DNA from: a virus
IMG/VR virus record: IMGVR_UViG_3300007871_000131
Location: 1 to 23,484 of that record
Direction: 5' to 3' (one strand)
Length of the DNA: 23,484 nucleotides
Below the pieces are notes generated by a model. That model ran no database searches, was not told where the DNA came from, and was given only the letters and a program-made list of their open reading frames with translations. The position numbers were made by a program, and so were the translations under genes. Of this stretch, positions 6,615 through 14,479 are shown in pieces; position 1 is the stretch's first letter; every line of letters begins with the position of its first letter.

Positions 6615-7904
6615 TTGTCAGTATTCAATATTAATGCTGCTGCAACAAATAAATTATTTCTTGAGCACATTAAGCCTGGCCTCAGAACAATGCTTTATCA
6701 GAATACAACCGTTTATGATCGGTTCAAAACTGATAAAGAAGCTGTTATGGGGAAACATGGAGTGATGAAGCTCAGGACAAAGACCCCCAAATCGGCAAGA
6801 GCCTCTTCAACTTCTTCTTTTCCTACCGCACAGCAAGGAACTTATGACGAGTTTATTTTCTATATCAAGAGAGGTATGTATGCCTCCTTGCAGTTTGATG
6901 GACTCGCCATTGCTTGCGGAAAAGGAAAGGGAGCCGTTATGGAGATCGTCCGTGCCGAGGTAGATGGTATTTCTCATTACATCGCCAATCGGATGAATAA
7001 ACAGTATTGGGGTGACGGGTCTGGACGACTGGCCCAGCTTGATGCTGCGTCTTCAAATTCCACAACCGTTACAATCAATAGTCCTTTGTTTGGACAGGAC
7101 TCTAATGAGTACACTTTGGCTCATCAGTATCTTGACGAAGAGATGGCTGTTGATATTCGGAATGGTACGACCGGAGCACTCGAAGCCGAGGAAGTTACCA
7201 TTAGTACGATCACCGATGATGGCGATGGAACTTCGACACTCGTTATGAGTGAGGCCGTTACTACGACAGACGATGCCTGGATTTTCGATCATGACACCTA
7301 CGCTGCCACAGAAGCAGCCGGTACTGGAGTCCCCATGGGACTGTACGGAATTATCAGCACATCAAATGCTACCGTAGGGATTACGGCTACGTCAGCTTTT
7401 CAGAACATCAATCGTAGCTCCAACACCTATGCTCAGGCTCAAACCTGGGATCATGGCTCTGCTGCATACACCAACAAGTCTCTCATAAAGGCAATCCAAA
7501 AGTGCGAAAGATACGGCTCGATTGATGCTGTTATCTGTTGCGATGCCTTGTGGCGTCAGCTCTATTCGATTCTGGAAGGCGACAAAACCATGCCTAATGA
7601 CCCAGCATTTTGGGGTGGAACAACAGGATTATCTTTTTATGCCGGAAAAAAGAAAAAGATACCTATAATTTTTGACGAGGATTGCCCAGACAATAGATTG
7701 GTCTTGGTCGATGATTCAAGCATCAAAATTGTTTCGCCAACCGGTGCTGGACTTGATTGGGTTCCTGGCGATACCGGAAATATCCTGACAAGAGTTCAGG
7801 GTAAAGACGAGATGGTAGCCAACCTGATTTCTTACTACAACATGACCGTTAATCAGCCCAAAGCGAATGGCGTTATTTATAACGTCAAACACGCTGAGAG
7901 TTAA
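6615..7904 (+). CDS. Major capsid protein (HK97-fold candidate)
   Basis: The 429-residue product follows the portal and scaffold genes and has the features expected of a major coat protein. The N-terminal arm (NAAATNKLFLEHIKPGLRTM) and the segment KRGMYASLQFDGLAIACG fit an HK97-type N-arm and E-loop. A long helix follows (MEIVRAEVDGISHYIANRMN, about 113-132), then insertion-domain-like beta sequence rich in Thr (about 145-230), and a C-terminal P/A-domain-like part containing DAVICCDALWRQLY and KKIPIIFDEDCP. The coat forms the icosahedral shell. Translation starts at TTG 6615 behind AGGAGG. I cannot name a specific coat family from sequence alone; the assignment rests on position, length and layout. 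Codon use looks typical of the neighbours. Confidence 0.82.
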   Translation: MSVFNINAAATNKLFLEHIKPGLRTMLYQNTTVYDRFKTDKEAVMGKHGVMKLRTKTPKSARASSTSSFPTAQQGTYDEFIFYIKRGMYASLQFDGLAIACGKGKGAVMEIVRAEVDGISHYIANRMNKQYWGDGSGRLAQLDAASSNSTTVTINSPLFGQDSNEYTLAHQYLDEEMAVDIRNGTTGALEAEEVTISTITDDGDGTSTLVMSEAVTTTDDAWIFDHDTYAATEAAGTGVPMGLYGIISTSNATVGITATSAFQNINRSSNTYAQAQTWDHGSAAYTNKSLIKAIQKCERYGSIDAVICCDALWRQLYSILEGDKTMPNDPAFWGGTTGLSFYAGKKKKIPIIFDEDCPDNRLVLVDDSSIKIVSPTGAGLDWVPGDTGNILTRVQGKDEMVANLISYYNMTVNQPKANGVIYNVKHAES

Positions 7905-7914
7905 GGAGAGATAG

Positions 7915-8274
7915 ATGAGCCTAGATAGTGCTAAACAAATCACATTACTTCTCGATACTCTCAGGTTGAAAGTCAGAGACAAGTTGATTTTTCTGGATAC
8001 GGAAACCCTTACTGCTACAACTGCGGTTGTTAGCGTAGAAGTTCCCGTGACCATGTTCGATACGACCCTTGGGGCATCGACAACTACCCTAGCAGCCGGA
8101 GAGGAAGGCCAGCTCAAAATCTGTTATATGAAAACAGATGGAGGAGATCAGGTCTTGACCCCTGCTAGTTTGGGTGATGGGACAACTATCACCTTTGATG
8201 CAAACGATGTTTGGATCGGGATTTATGTCGAAGGTGCTTGGCGTTCACTCGTAGCATCGGCTACAGTTGCGTAA
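7915..8274 (+). CDS. Small beta-rich virion protein (head decoration candidate)
   Basis: This 119-residue protein starts with ATG behind AAGGAGAG, 10 bases after the coat gene. After a short N-terminal helix (AKQITLLLDTLRLKVRD), the sequence alternates hydrophobic and polar residues in a pattern of 6-8 beta strands rich in Thr and Val, and includes the EEGQLKICYMKTDGGD and VWIGIYVEGAWRSL segments. Small beta-sandwich or beta-helical proteins encoded just after the coat gene are often capsid cement or decoration proteins, and this one fits that pattern. No catalytic motif is present. A strong terminator follows, so the gene is probably co-expressed with the coat protein at high level. The exact role is unproven. 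Confidence 0.65.
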   Translation: MSLDSAKQITLLLDTLRLKVRDKLIFLDTETLTATTAVVSVEVPVTMFDTTLGASTTTLAAGEEGQLKICYMKTDGGDQVLTPASLGDGTTITFDANDVWIGIYVEGAWRSLVASATVA

Positions 8275-8283
8275 GGAATAAAC

Positions 8284-8309
8284 GGGAGGGGCTTCGGCCT
8301 CTCCCTTTT
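8284..8309 (+). terminator. UUCG-loop terminator after the coat operon
   Basis: A 9-base-pair stem (8284-8292 with 8297-8305, one G-T wobble) closes on a C(TTCG)G tetraloop, the most stable class, and is followed by TTTT at 8306-8309 and AT-rich sequence. This is a textbook intrinsic terminator, placed 10 bases after the stop of the 119-aa gene. Genes downstream are co-directional with no clear promoter in the short gap, so partial read-through (attenuation) is likely. Confidence 0.85.
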
Positions 8310-8319
8310 ATAAAAACCG

Positions 8320-8640
8320 ATGGCAAATCTACTCAAAGCCCCAACAAAAACGTGGGTATGTGATACGGTTGCTGCTGTTACAGCAAATCCTGGCTATATA
8401 GTTGGGATCCTTCTTATTTCCAACGCTGCCGGAGATGCGGTTTCGCTAACGGACGCTGATGGAAATGCCATTTTTACACTCCAAGCTGAAGTTGACTCCA
8501 CAGGTACAAATATAAATAATGCCTGGGTCAGTTTTGCAGCAGAGAATAAAGGCAAAGGAAGGTATGTGCCAAGTATAACCATAAGTGCTCTTGACACAAG
8601 TGCCGTAGTCAACATCTTGATGAATAGTTCAAATTACTAA
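8320..8640 (+). CDS. Small beta-rich protein, probable virion component
   Basis: This 106-residue protein has an all-beta pattern: WVCDTVAAVT, YIVGILLISNAAGDAVSLTD, NAIFTLQAEVDS and SAVVNILMNS. Short beta proteins of this type occur near coat genes in many tailed phages, sometimes as decoration proteins, but I cannot place it in a named family. The ATG at 8320 lies only 10 bases after the T-run of a strong terminator, and no Shine-Dalgarno sequence is visible in the gap (TATAAAAACCG). The only purine-rich stretch is locked inside the hairpin stem. Expression therefore depends on read-through or on a start near the hairpin. Confidence 0.65.
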   Translation: MANLLKAPTKTWVCDTVAAVTANPGYIVGILLISNAAGDAVSLTDADGNAIFTLQAEVDSTGTNINNAWVSFAAENKGKGRYVPSITISALDTSAVVNILMNSSNY

Positions 8641-8675
8641 CGGGAAACGTGGTCGCCATAGTGCCTGTCCCGTTA
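8638..8675. repeat. 8-base inverted repeat before the 347-aa gene
   Basis: TAACGGGA (8638-8645, including the stop of the previous gene) and TCCCGTTA (8668-8675) are perfectly complementary around a 22-base spacer. The right arm ends at the Shine-Dalgarno sequence AAGGAGG (8675-8681) of the gene at 8692. There is no T-run, so it is not a standard terminator. It could be an RNA hairpin that affects mRNA stability or ribosome access. Confidence 0.5.
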
Positions 8676-8691
8676 AGGAGGAATTAGAGTT

Positions 8692-9735
8692 ATGGCCATT
8701 TTGAAAGGAACGGAAATTTCGGGAAGAATGAAGCTCAAGGATTATGGGCTTGATTTTACAAATTCTGACCGGAAAGTTGGAACAAATCCAGAAATTAAGT
8801 TGATGGGCGGACAGTTCATCGACACCGCTACAGCAAACAAGATTCTATTCAAGGACTCTAGCGGAAACGTTATTCATACCATGAGTTCGACTTACGGAAA
8901 TACGGATGCGGTCAATACGATGTTATCCCTTAAAGGAACGGTTGCACTTGCAAGTTTCCCACACAATGTTATAACTGCAACATCGCAGGCAGCCGGATAC
9001 GCCAAGGTCTACGATCTGAGTGCTGCTGCCTATCTTCCGTTTGCTACCTGTTCATCTGGTGCTGGCTACGCGGCCAACTATCAGCTATTCCCAGATACAG
9101 AGGCAATCGGTGACTATGCAATCTTTGGTGCTGCTGCTCCTTTTGGTGCGATGTGGACGAATGTATCCGCTACTGTAGCGACATATAGTGCCGATTCTAT
9201 CACTTGGCAGTATTGGAATGGTACGGCATGGGCAGACCTCACGATTCTCTGGGACGTTACAGATTCGACAGCAAATGACGGGAAACGACCCTTTCAAGTA
9301 GATGGTTATACCCTCTGGTCGGCTCCGACAGATTGGGCTGCAAGCACGATTGATAGTCAGTTAGCCTATTGGATTCGCATTTATGTCGATGCTGCTGGAG
9401 TTACCCAGATTCCGCTTCTTGATAGCGTGGAACATTCTATCCTGACCTGTCCTACTGCATCTGAAGTTCCTATTGGTGGAGTAGTTGGGCGAGGAAGATT
9501 CTCTTGGACGACTGTAAGTGGGGCAAATGCCAATACCACCTGTATTCTCTATAATATGACAAGTGGTGCTGCTTCGGCAGTTAAAACACTTACCAAGGCC
9601 ACCATCGAACAGGAGGTGGCTGATTTTGCTCTGACTGTTGCAAAGGACGACAAACTTGTTGTGTTCTATTGTGCAGAAGACGGAACCACGGAGTTCGCCA
9701 ACGGAACATTAGAGTTGAGGATCGCACAGAGTTAA
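8692..9735 (+). CDS. Beta-rich virion structural protein
   Basis: This 347-residue protein starts with ATG behind AAGGAGG (8675-8681). The N-terminal 30 residues include LKDYGLDFTNSD. The middle part contains a domain I recognise from phage tail/baseplate-type and surface proteins: SITWQYWNGTAWADL (about 166-180), the Asp/Thr-rich strand DVTDST, then WSAPTDWAAS and YWIRIYVDAAG (about 228-238). The C-terminus is a Thr/Val-rich beta domain (about 255-347). No enzyme motif, signal peptide or membrane segment is seen. The role is likely a structural head-tail or tail protein, and the exact position in the virion cannot be told. The stop overlaps the next start (TAATG). Confidence 0.65.
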   Translation: MAILKGTEISGRMKLKDYGLDFTNSDRKVGTNPEIKLMGGQFIDTATANKILFKDSSGNVIHTMSSTYGNTDAVNTMLSLKGTVALASFPHNVITATSQAAGYAKVYDLSAAAYLPFATCSSGAGYAANYQLFPDTEAIGDYAIFGAAAPFGAMWTNVSATVATYSADSITWQYWNGTAWADLTILWDVTDSTANDGKRPFQVDGYTLWSAPTDWAASTIDSQLAYWIRIYVDAAGVTQIPLLDSVEHSILTCPTASEVPIGGVVGRGRFSWTTVSGANANTTCILYNMTSGAASAVKTLTKATIEQEVADFALTVAKDDKLVVFYCAEDGTTEFANGTLELRIAQS

Positions 9736-10115
9736 TGAAATCAATCCCAGCTTGGTTTAAGAGAGAATTGAAGATTATAGATCCTGAGTTTTACGTTGTT
9801 TACGATGAGGAAGGCGATGTTTTTGATGTTCATAAGAAGTGCATTTTAGGAACAGGAAAGAACAAGTATGTTGAAGATTGCGTGGTGGCTTATTTCACGA
9901 TCCCGAATAGTGCTGCCCTTGATTCCATGCGGAGGCGGAAACAGTTGGGGATAGAACTCGATGTTGAAAGGAATCCGGAACGACACAGAAAATGGCTGTT
10001 CTATCAACAGATGAAGACAAAAAAAGCAAAGGAAGAAGAGGCTATCGAGCAGATAACGGAAGGACTTATGGAAATCGATAAATATGCAAAGCGGAAAAAA
10101 GTAACTTTTTCTTAA
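9735..10115 (+). CDS. Hypothetical helical phage protein
   Basis: This 126-residue protein starts at the ATG that shares a base with the previous stop (TAATG); the in-frame codons upstream of it lie inside the 347-aa gene. The N-terminal half is a small alpha/beta domain (AWFKRELKIIDPEFYVVYDEE, with a conserved-looking YVVYDEEGDVFDVH core). The C-terminal half is a long charged helix rich in Lys and Glu that ends in AKRKKVTFS. I associate the pattern with short proteins of unknown function found in podovirus tail and head clusters. Translation is probably coupled to the upstream gene. No catalytic or binding motif is evident, and no function is assigned. Confidence 0.6.
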   Translation: MKSIPAWFKRELKIIDPEFYVVYDEEGDVFDVHKKCILGTGKNKYVEDCVVAYFTIPNSAALDSMRRRKQLGIELDVERNPERHRKWLFYQQMKTKKAKEEEAIEQITEGLMEIDKYAKRKKVTFS

Positions 10116-10134
10116 ATCGTGGGAAGGAGAAATA

Positions 10135-10635
10135 ATGAAAAACCTGACAAAGCCTAAGCCGAAAGGTGAGGGCATCAAAATTCACGGATTCTATCGTGTG
10201 AATCTCGAAGAGAATGGTAAGATTGTTGGCGATAGTGGCTGGCAAGAGAATACGATTGTCAACGAGGGGTTCGATGATTTTCTGTGTAGGCTTTTGGCTG
10301 GCACAACCGATTCCAAGCAGATATCCTTTATATCGCTGGGAACTGGAACGGCTCCAAATGTCACACATGATACCCTTGACGGGGAAATCACAAATACCGA
10401 TTCAAGTCACACAAGAAAAGGCATTACCGTTACTGTAAGTGACTCGAAAACGCTTGAGTTGAGAGCAACATTTCTTTCTGCAAACAGCCACATCTCGGCC
10501 GTTCAGTCGTTGCGGAACATTGGACTTCATAACTCCAGCAACTCCGCTTCGATGTTTGCCGGAAGCACCTATGCCACAAGCTCCGTCAACACAAACCAGA
10601 ACATCAATGTGTCATACGATATCGAGTTCACTTAA
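10135..10635 (+). CDS. Conserved-type phage virion protein
   Basis: This 166-residue protein starts with ATG after AAGGAGA. The sequence begins with a basic arm (KNLTKPKPKGEG), followed by beta-rich sequence with GFYRVNLEENGKIVGDSGWQ (about 18-37) and ENTIVNEGFDDFLCRLLAG (about 38-56). The latter resembles a segment I know from structural proteins of short-tailed phages and prophages. A Ser/Thr-rich beta region fills the rest (FISLGTGTAP, then a C-terminal strand NVSYDIEF). It lies in the head-to-tail gene cluster and has no enzyme motif. A minor virion role is the best guess. Confidence 0.65.
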   Translation: MKNLTKPKPKGEGIKIHGFYRVNLEENGKIVGDSGWQENTIVNEGFDDFLCRLLAGTTDSKQISFISLGTGTAPNVTHDTLDGEITNTDSSHTRKGITVTVSDSKTLELRATFLSANSHISAVQSLRNIGLHNSSNSASMFAGSTYATSSVNTNQNINVSYDIEFT

Positions 10636-10647
10636 AGAGGGGGCAAT

Positions 10648-11172
10648 GTGGAGTCCTCTTGGACAACAAAGGATGAAGTCCTTGCATTAATTAAGGATTT
10701 CTCAGGAGTACGGCTAGATATAGGGTGTGGGGAAAACTGCCAACCTGGATTTATCGGTTTAGACAAGAGGCCGTTGCCAGGAGTCAAGGTGATACATGAC
10801 CTTGAAGTTTTCCCCTACCCTTTTCCAAACGATTGCTGTATTGCTGTAGTCGGCTCACATATAATCGAACATATTAATCCCGCAAATTTCGGGATGATTC
10901 GTCTTATGGATGAGCTGTGGAGGGTGATGAAACCTGGGGGGAAACTGGCTTTTTCTTATCCTTATGCCGGAAGTAGTTATTACTGGCAAGATCCTACTCA
11001 TATCAACGGTTGCAATCAGGCCACATGGCAGTATTTCGATCCAGAGAAACCTCTCTATGCTGTTTACAAACCGAAACCTTGGAAGATAGAGATGAACGCT
11101 TATAGGGAGGGGGGGATGGGAGAAGTGGTGCTTGAGAAGATATTAGCGGAGGCGATAAGTGCCAAGAAGTAA
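10648..11172 (+). CDS. SAM-dependent methyltransferase (class I, type 11-like)
   Basis: This 174-residue protein has the class I Rossmann methyltransferase signature. Motif I LDIGCGEN (about 23-30) binds S-adenosylmethionine, and the acidic end of strand 2 is GFIGLDKRP (about 34-42). An acidic/hydrophobic motif is followed by VVGSHIIEHI (about 67-76), and the post-motif helix and strand are ELWRVMKPGGKLAFSYPY (about 89-106). YWQDPTHING (about 112-121) resembles the DPTH loop of small type 11 enzymes. The acceptor is unknown; sugar methylation is plausible because a glycosyltransferase follows. GTG 10648 has AGAGGGGG just upstream; an ATG two bases earlier is out of frame and soon stops. At 174 residues it is shorter than most members and ends soon after the core. 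It overlaps the next gene by 14 bases. A G7 run at 11109-11115 does not disrupt the frame. Confidence 0.8.
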   Translation: MESSWTTKDEVLALIKDFSGVRLDIGCGENCQPGFIGLDKRPLPGVKVIHDLEVFPYPFPNDCCIAVVGSHIIEHINPANFGMIRLMDELWRVMKPGGKLAFSYPYAGSSYYWQDPTHINGCNQATWQYFDPEKPLYAVYKPKPWKIEMNAYREGGMGEVVLEKILAEAISAKK

Positions 11173-11974
11173 GACTGAGAAAATCGGAGGCTCGAAGATA
11201 ATTGCCTGTAATGAGAAACCCGTAAGGAGACTTCTTATCGGTGTCCCAACGACAGGGAAGATAACAATGGATTGGGCCTTGCATCGTTGGGGCCAGACAA
11301 TCCCCTGTAACTGGTCAAGCATAGATCACTTTGAGTGGATGAATCAGGATTCCCCAATAGACTTTTATGTTGCCAATGCAAGAAACCTGATTGTCCGGTC
11401 AGCGATTGAAATGAACGTTGAGTGGCTTTTGTTTATTGACCACGATGTTCTTTTGCCACCTTTGTTTTTCCAGAAGATGAATCAGTATATGGCTGAAAAG
11501 AAAGTTCCCATAGTCGGTGGGCTTTACTTTACAAAGAGTGTCCCATCGGAACCCCTGACGTATAGAGGACGGGGAAATAGCTTTTATAGCAAGTGGAAGA
11601 TCGGGGACAAGGTTTGGTTGGATGGGATGGGCCTTGGTTGTCACATGATCCACATGAGCATAATGAGGTTAATGTGGGAAGAAAGCGAGGAGTATCTTGT
11701 AGCTGGCCAAAGAGTAAGGAGAGTTTTTGAAGAACCTTTCAAAACTTTTTATGACCCAGAATTAAAAGCTCTGAACATTCAATCTGGCACAGAAGACCTT
11801 GCTTGGTACACAAGAATAATGAATGAGAATGTCTTAGGAAGGTCAGGTTGGAAACAGGTGGCTAAAAGAAAGAACCCGTTTCTCTGCGACACGGCTTTAT
11901 TTTGCTGGCACATTAATGAAGATAGAGTGCGATATCCGATGAGAGGAGAGCAGTTAAAGTTTATAAGAAAATGA
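11159..11974 (+). CDS. GT-A-like glycosyltransferase
   Basis: The 271-residue product looks like a phage-type family 2-like glycosyltransferase. RRLLIGVPTTGKITMDWAL (about 23-41) is the first strand/loop. ARNLIVRSAIEMN (about 74-86) precedes VEWLLFIDHDVLLPP (about 87-101), whose Asp-His-Asp is the metal- and nucleotide-sugar-binding DxD motif. VPIVGGLYFTKSVPSEPLTY (about 116-135) and DGMGLGCHMIHMS (about 155-167) match the acceptor-side loops of these enzymes. The expected reaction is transfer of a sugar from an NDP-sugar to an acceptor that is unknown here; virion proteins or host glycan are both possible. GTG 11159 is supported by GGAGG (11148-11152) 6 bases upstream and overlaps the methyltransferase. 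The end overlaps the next gene by 4 bases (ATGA). There is no membrane segment, so it is cytosolic. Confidence 0.75.
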   Translation: MPRSKTEKIGGSKIIACNEKPVRRLLIGVPTTGKITMDWALHRWGQTIPCNWSSIDHFEWMNQDSPIDFYVANARNLIVRSAIEMNVEWLLFIDHDVLLPPLFFQKMNQYMAEKKVPIVGGLYFTKSVPSEPLTYRGRGNSFYSKWKIGDKVWLDGMGLGCHMIHMSIMRLMWEESEEYLVAGQRVRRVFEEPFKTFYDPELKALNIQSGTEDLAWYTRIMNENVLGRSGWKQVAKRKNPFLCDTALFCWHINEDRVRYPMRGEQLKFIRK

Positions 11975-13386
11975 GCATATATTATGTTGATTATTCTGCT
12001 GGAGTCGATGGTCAAAGTGGTTTGTCTGAGGGGCAAGCCTGGAAGACCATCAACAAAGTCAACACCTCTATGGGGAGCTTTAGTCCAAACGATTTCATCT
12101 TATTCCAGGGTGGGGACACATGGCCGAACAGCGATTCTGATTTAGCTATAACCTGTCAGGGAACCTCTGGAAACCAAATTACCTTTGGCTCGTATGGGTC
12201 TGGGAGGCCACGATTTGCTGAGAATCGCATATCTTGTGGCTCAGGCAATGGATATATCAGCCTTGATAATATCGAAGTGGCTAGTGCTGCCGGTGGGAAT
12301 GGGGTGGATTTTTATAAGTCAGGTGGATGGCATTATGATATTTTCTTAACGAATATGCTTGTCTATGATGCAGCCAATGTGGGGATTTTTTTACAGTCCA
12401 TTGATGGATATCTGATAGATGGCTGTGAATGTTATTCCTGTTACAATGGAAACATCTATGTCTATGGCTCAAACTACCCTATAACCAATGGAACGATAAG
12501 TAATTGTGAATCATATAATGCGACCCAGAATGATGGGATAAGTGTCCATGAGGGAGACAGTCAAGAACCATGTGGCTCTAATCATCTCATCAGAGATTGC
12601 CTGTGTTATGGAAATGCAGAAGAGGGGTTTGATGTAAGCGATGGGTCAGAGGTTACTGTTCAAGATTGTGAGGCTTATGGAGATGCTTATGCTGGGTATA
12701 TCTTCGAGGGGCAGAACAACGTCACGGTCAACAGGTGTATCGCAAGGAATGGGAATCATGGGATGCACATCGGGGGGAGTAACGTCACGATACAGAATTG
12801 TCTGATTTATGATAACGGGTACAACGGAATCATCATGCAGCCCTATACTTCGGTTTCTGGGATTAATCTCTACAATAATACTCTCGTTCATCCAGACTCC
12901 GGTAATAGCGGAACCCTTATAGAGATAGACCCCAATGCCTCAAGTATGAATATCAAGAATAATATCATAATGACCAAACAGGCCACCTATCCCTCAAGGC
13001 TTATTATTTTCTACTCCGGCCTGACTCCGACAAATACCGGAACCGTGATGGATAACAACTGTTACTATCATGGGGGTGGAGACTCTGGAAGGTTTTTTGC
13101 TGATGATAGTGCTTATAGCTTTTCTACATGGCAATCCACGTTTAGCCATGAAGCAAGCTCTATCTTTTCTGACCCGAAGTTTGTTGACCAAGCGAATGAT
13201 AACTATCGACTTCAGGTAGATTCTCCATGTAAAAATACTGGAGCAAATGTTGGGGTAAGCGATGATTTCTACAAGACCGTAAGGCCACAGGGCGGAGGCT
13301 ATGAGATTGGGGCGGTAGAATTTCCCGAATCCGTGACACAGGGAAAGCCGGTTTATGAGGCTTTTAACGTGCAGGTAGAGGAGTAA
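11971..13386 (+). CDS. Parallel beta-helix tail fibre/spike protein
   Basis: This 471-residue protein is typical of right-handed parallel beta-helix proteins of the pectate-lyase-like class. The N-terminus YYVDYSAGVDGQSGLSEGQA with AWKTINKVN (about 4-31) is the usual cap of this group. The middle (about 90-330) has successive rungs with repeated N/G-rich turns and strands such as NVTIQNCLIYDNGYNGI. The C-terminal SPCKNTGANVG and YEIGAVEF segment (about 418-452) is the usual closing motif. Cysteines are frequent in the rungs. It could bind or cut a host polysaccharide; no catalytic residues can be assigned with certainty. It lies right after the glycosyltransferase (ATGA overlap) and has no signal peptide, as expected of a virion protein. 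Confidence 0.75.
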   Translation: MSIYYVDYSAGVDGQSGLSEGQAWKTINKVNTSMGSFSPNDFILFQGGDTWPNSDSDLAITCQGTSGNQITFGSYGSGRPRFAENRISCGSGNGYISLDNIEVASAAGGNGVDFYKSGGWHYDIFLTNMLVYDAANVGIFLQSIDGYLIDGCECYSCYNGNIYVYGSNYPITNGTISNCESYNATQNDGISVHEGDSQEPCGSNHLIRDCLCYGNAEEGFDVSDGSEVTVQDCEAYGDAYAGYIFEGQNNVTVNRCIARNGNHGMHIGGSNVTIQNCLIYDNGYNGIIMQPYTSVSGINLYNNTLVHPDSGNSGTLIEIDPNASSMNIKNNIIMTKQATYPSRLIIFYSGLTPTNTGTVMDNNCYYHGGGDSGRFFADDSAYSFSTWQSTFSHEASSIFSDPKFVDQANDNYRLQVDSPCKNTGANVGVSDDFYKTVRPQGGGYEIGAVEFPESVTQGKPVYEAFNVQVEE

Positions 13387-13389
13387 ACG

Positions 13390-14478
13390 ATGGCTGGAGA
13401 AAGTTGGCTCTCAGGATGGAATCACAGGAAAAAGCTAGAGACTCAGTATGCGAACATAGACTCGAATCTTAGTCATTTTCCTCTAAAGGTTACGTTTACA
13501 AACGATACAGACATTGGGGCTGATGTGAGGTCGGATGGCTACGATATCCGGTTCACTACTTCCGATGGCGAAACGCTGCTTGACTATGACAGGGTTTATT
13601 GGGACAAAACGGGTTCTAATGCAAGCGGTCTTTTTTATGTGAGTGATAGCACATGGACTCTAAGCTCATCGGCAGTAACGCCTTTCTATATTTATTACGG
13701 AAAGTCTGATGCCTCAGATGGAGAAAACAAAACAGGCGTGTGGGATTCTAACTTTGTGCTTGTATGCCATACGGTTGACCTCACGACAACTACACTAGAG
13801 GATGTTACCGGTGGGAATACGCTAGACAAAAAAGGAGATGGCGAACCAAACGAGATAGCAGGAAAACTTTATCTAGCTCAGGAATTTGACATAACTGATG
13901 ATTACCTAAATTTTAATTCTGCCACAGCGATTGATAATCTCTTTGATGGAGGGGGGACAATCTCAGCATGGGTCCAGGCAGATACTTATGGCGAGGGTGG
14001 TTATGGGACGGTATTTCAAAAAGGGACGACCCTCTCTTTTTTTATGGATAGTCAGCTTAGTGGGATTATGTGGATTAGGAAGTCATTTTCTACGACTCAG
14101 GGCAAGTGGTATTGGGCTTATGCGTCTGGTACGAACAGGTATTTCTGTATAACTTATGACTGTTCGAGTGATGCCAATGCTCCGACTGTTTTTGTGAACG
14201 GTGAGTCAATAACGGTGAATGAATCCGTTGCTCCAGAGGGAACATATACAACAGATGCCGGTGATGATATGACTGTCGGTGCAGAGAGCACAGCCGGAGG
14301 GCATGTTTTTGACGGCCCTATTGAGGAGATTAGATTCTCTGATATAGAGAGGGTGGCTGCATGGAAAAAATTTGAATATTATAATATGAACGAGGGTGAT
14401 AGTGAGATAGATTGGTTTTCCGAAGAGGACGTAGAGGCTGGAATAACAATAGCTATAAATGAGTGTATAGACTACTAA
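13390..14478 (+). CDS. DUF2341 plus LamG-like surface/tail protein
   Basis: This 362-residue protein has two recognisable parts. Residues about 5-130 match DUF2341: WLSGWNHRKKLE, SHFPLKVTF, GYDIRFTTSDGETLLDYD, FYIYYGKSDAS and VWDSNFVLVCHT in the usual order. Residues about 155-340 form a LamG/concanavalin-A-like jelly roll with ISAWVQADTYGEGG, FCITYDCSSDANAP, a VNGES turn and FDGPIEEIRFSDIERV. DUF2341 followed by LamG is common in extracellular and surface proteins that bind glycans; here it is a likely receptor-interaction or fibre protein. ATG 13390 lies 3 bases after the previous stop, with GAGGAG (13378-13383) just upstream. It has no signal peptide. The last about 15 residues are not assigned. 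Confidence 0.72.
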   Translation: MAGESWLSGWNHRKKLETQYANIDSNLSHFPLKVTFTNDTDIGADVRSDGYDIRFTTSDGETLLDYDRVYWDKTGSNASGLFYVSDSTWTLSSSAVTPFYIYYGKSDASDGENKTGVWDSNFVLVCHTVDLTTTTLEDVTGGNTLDKKGDGEPNEIAGKLYLAQEFDITDDYLNFNSATAIDNLFDGGGTISAWVQADTYGEGGYGTVFQKGTTLSFFMDSQLSGIMWIRKSFSTTQGKWYWAYASGTNRYFCITYDCSSDANAPTVFVNGESITVNESVAPEGTYTTDAGDDMTVGAESTAGGHVFDGPIEEIRFSDIERVAAWKKFEYYNMNEGDSEIDWFSEEDVEAGITIAINECIDY

Positions 14479-14479
14479 T

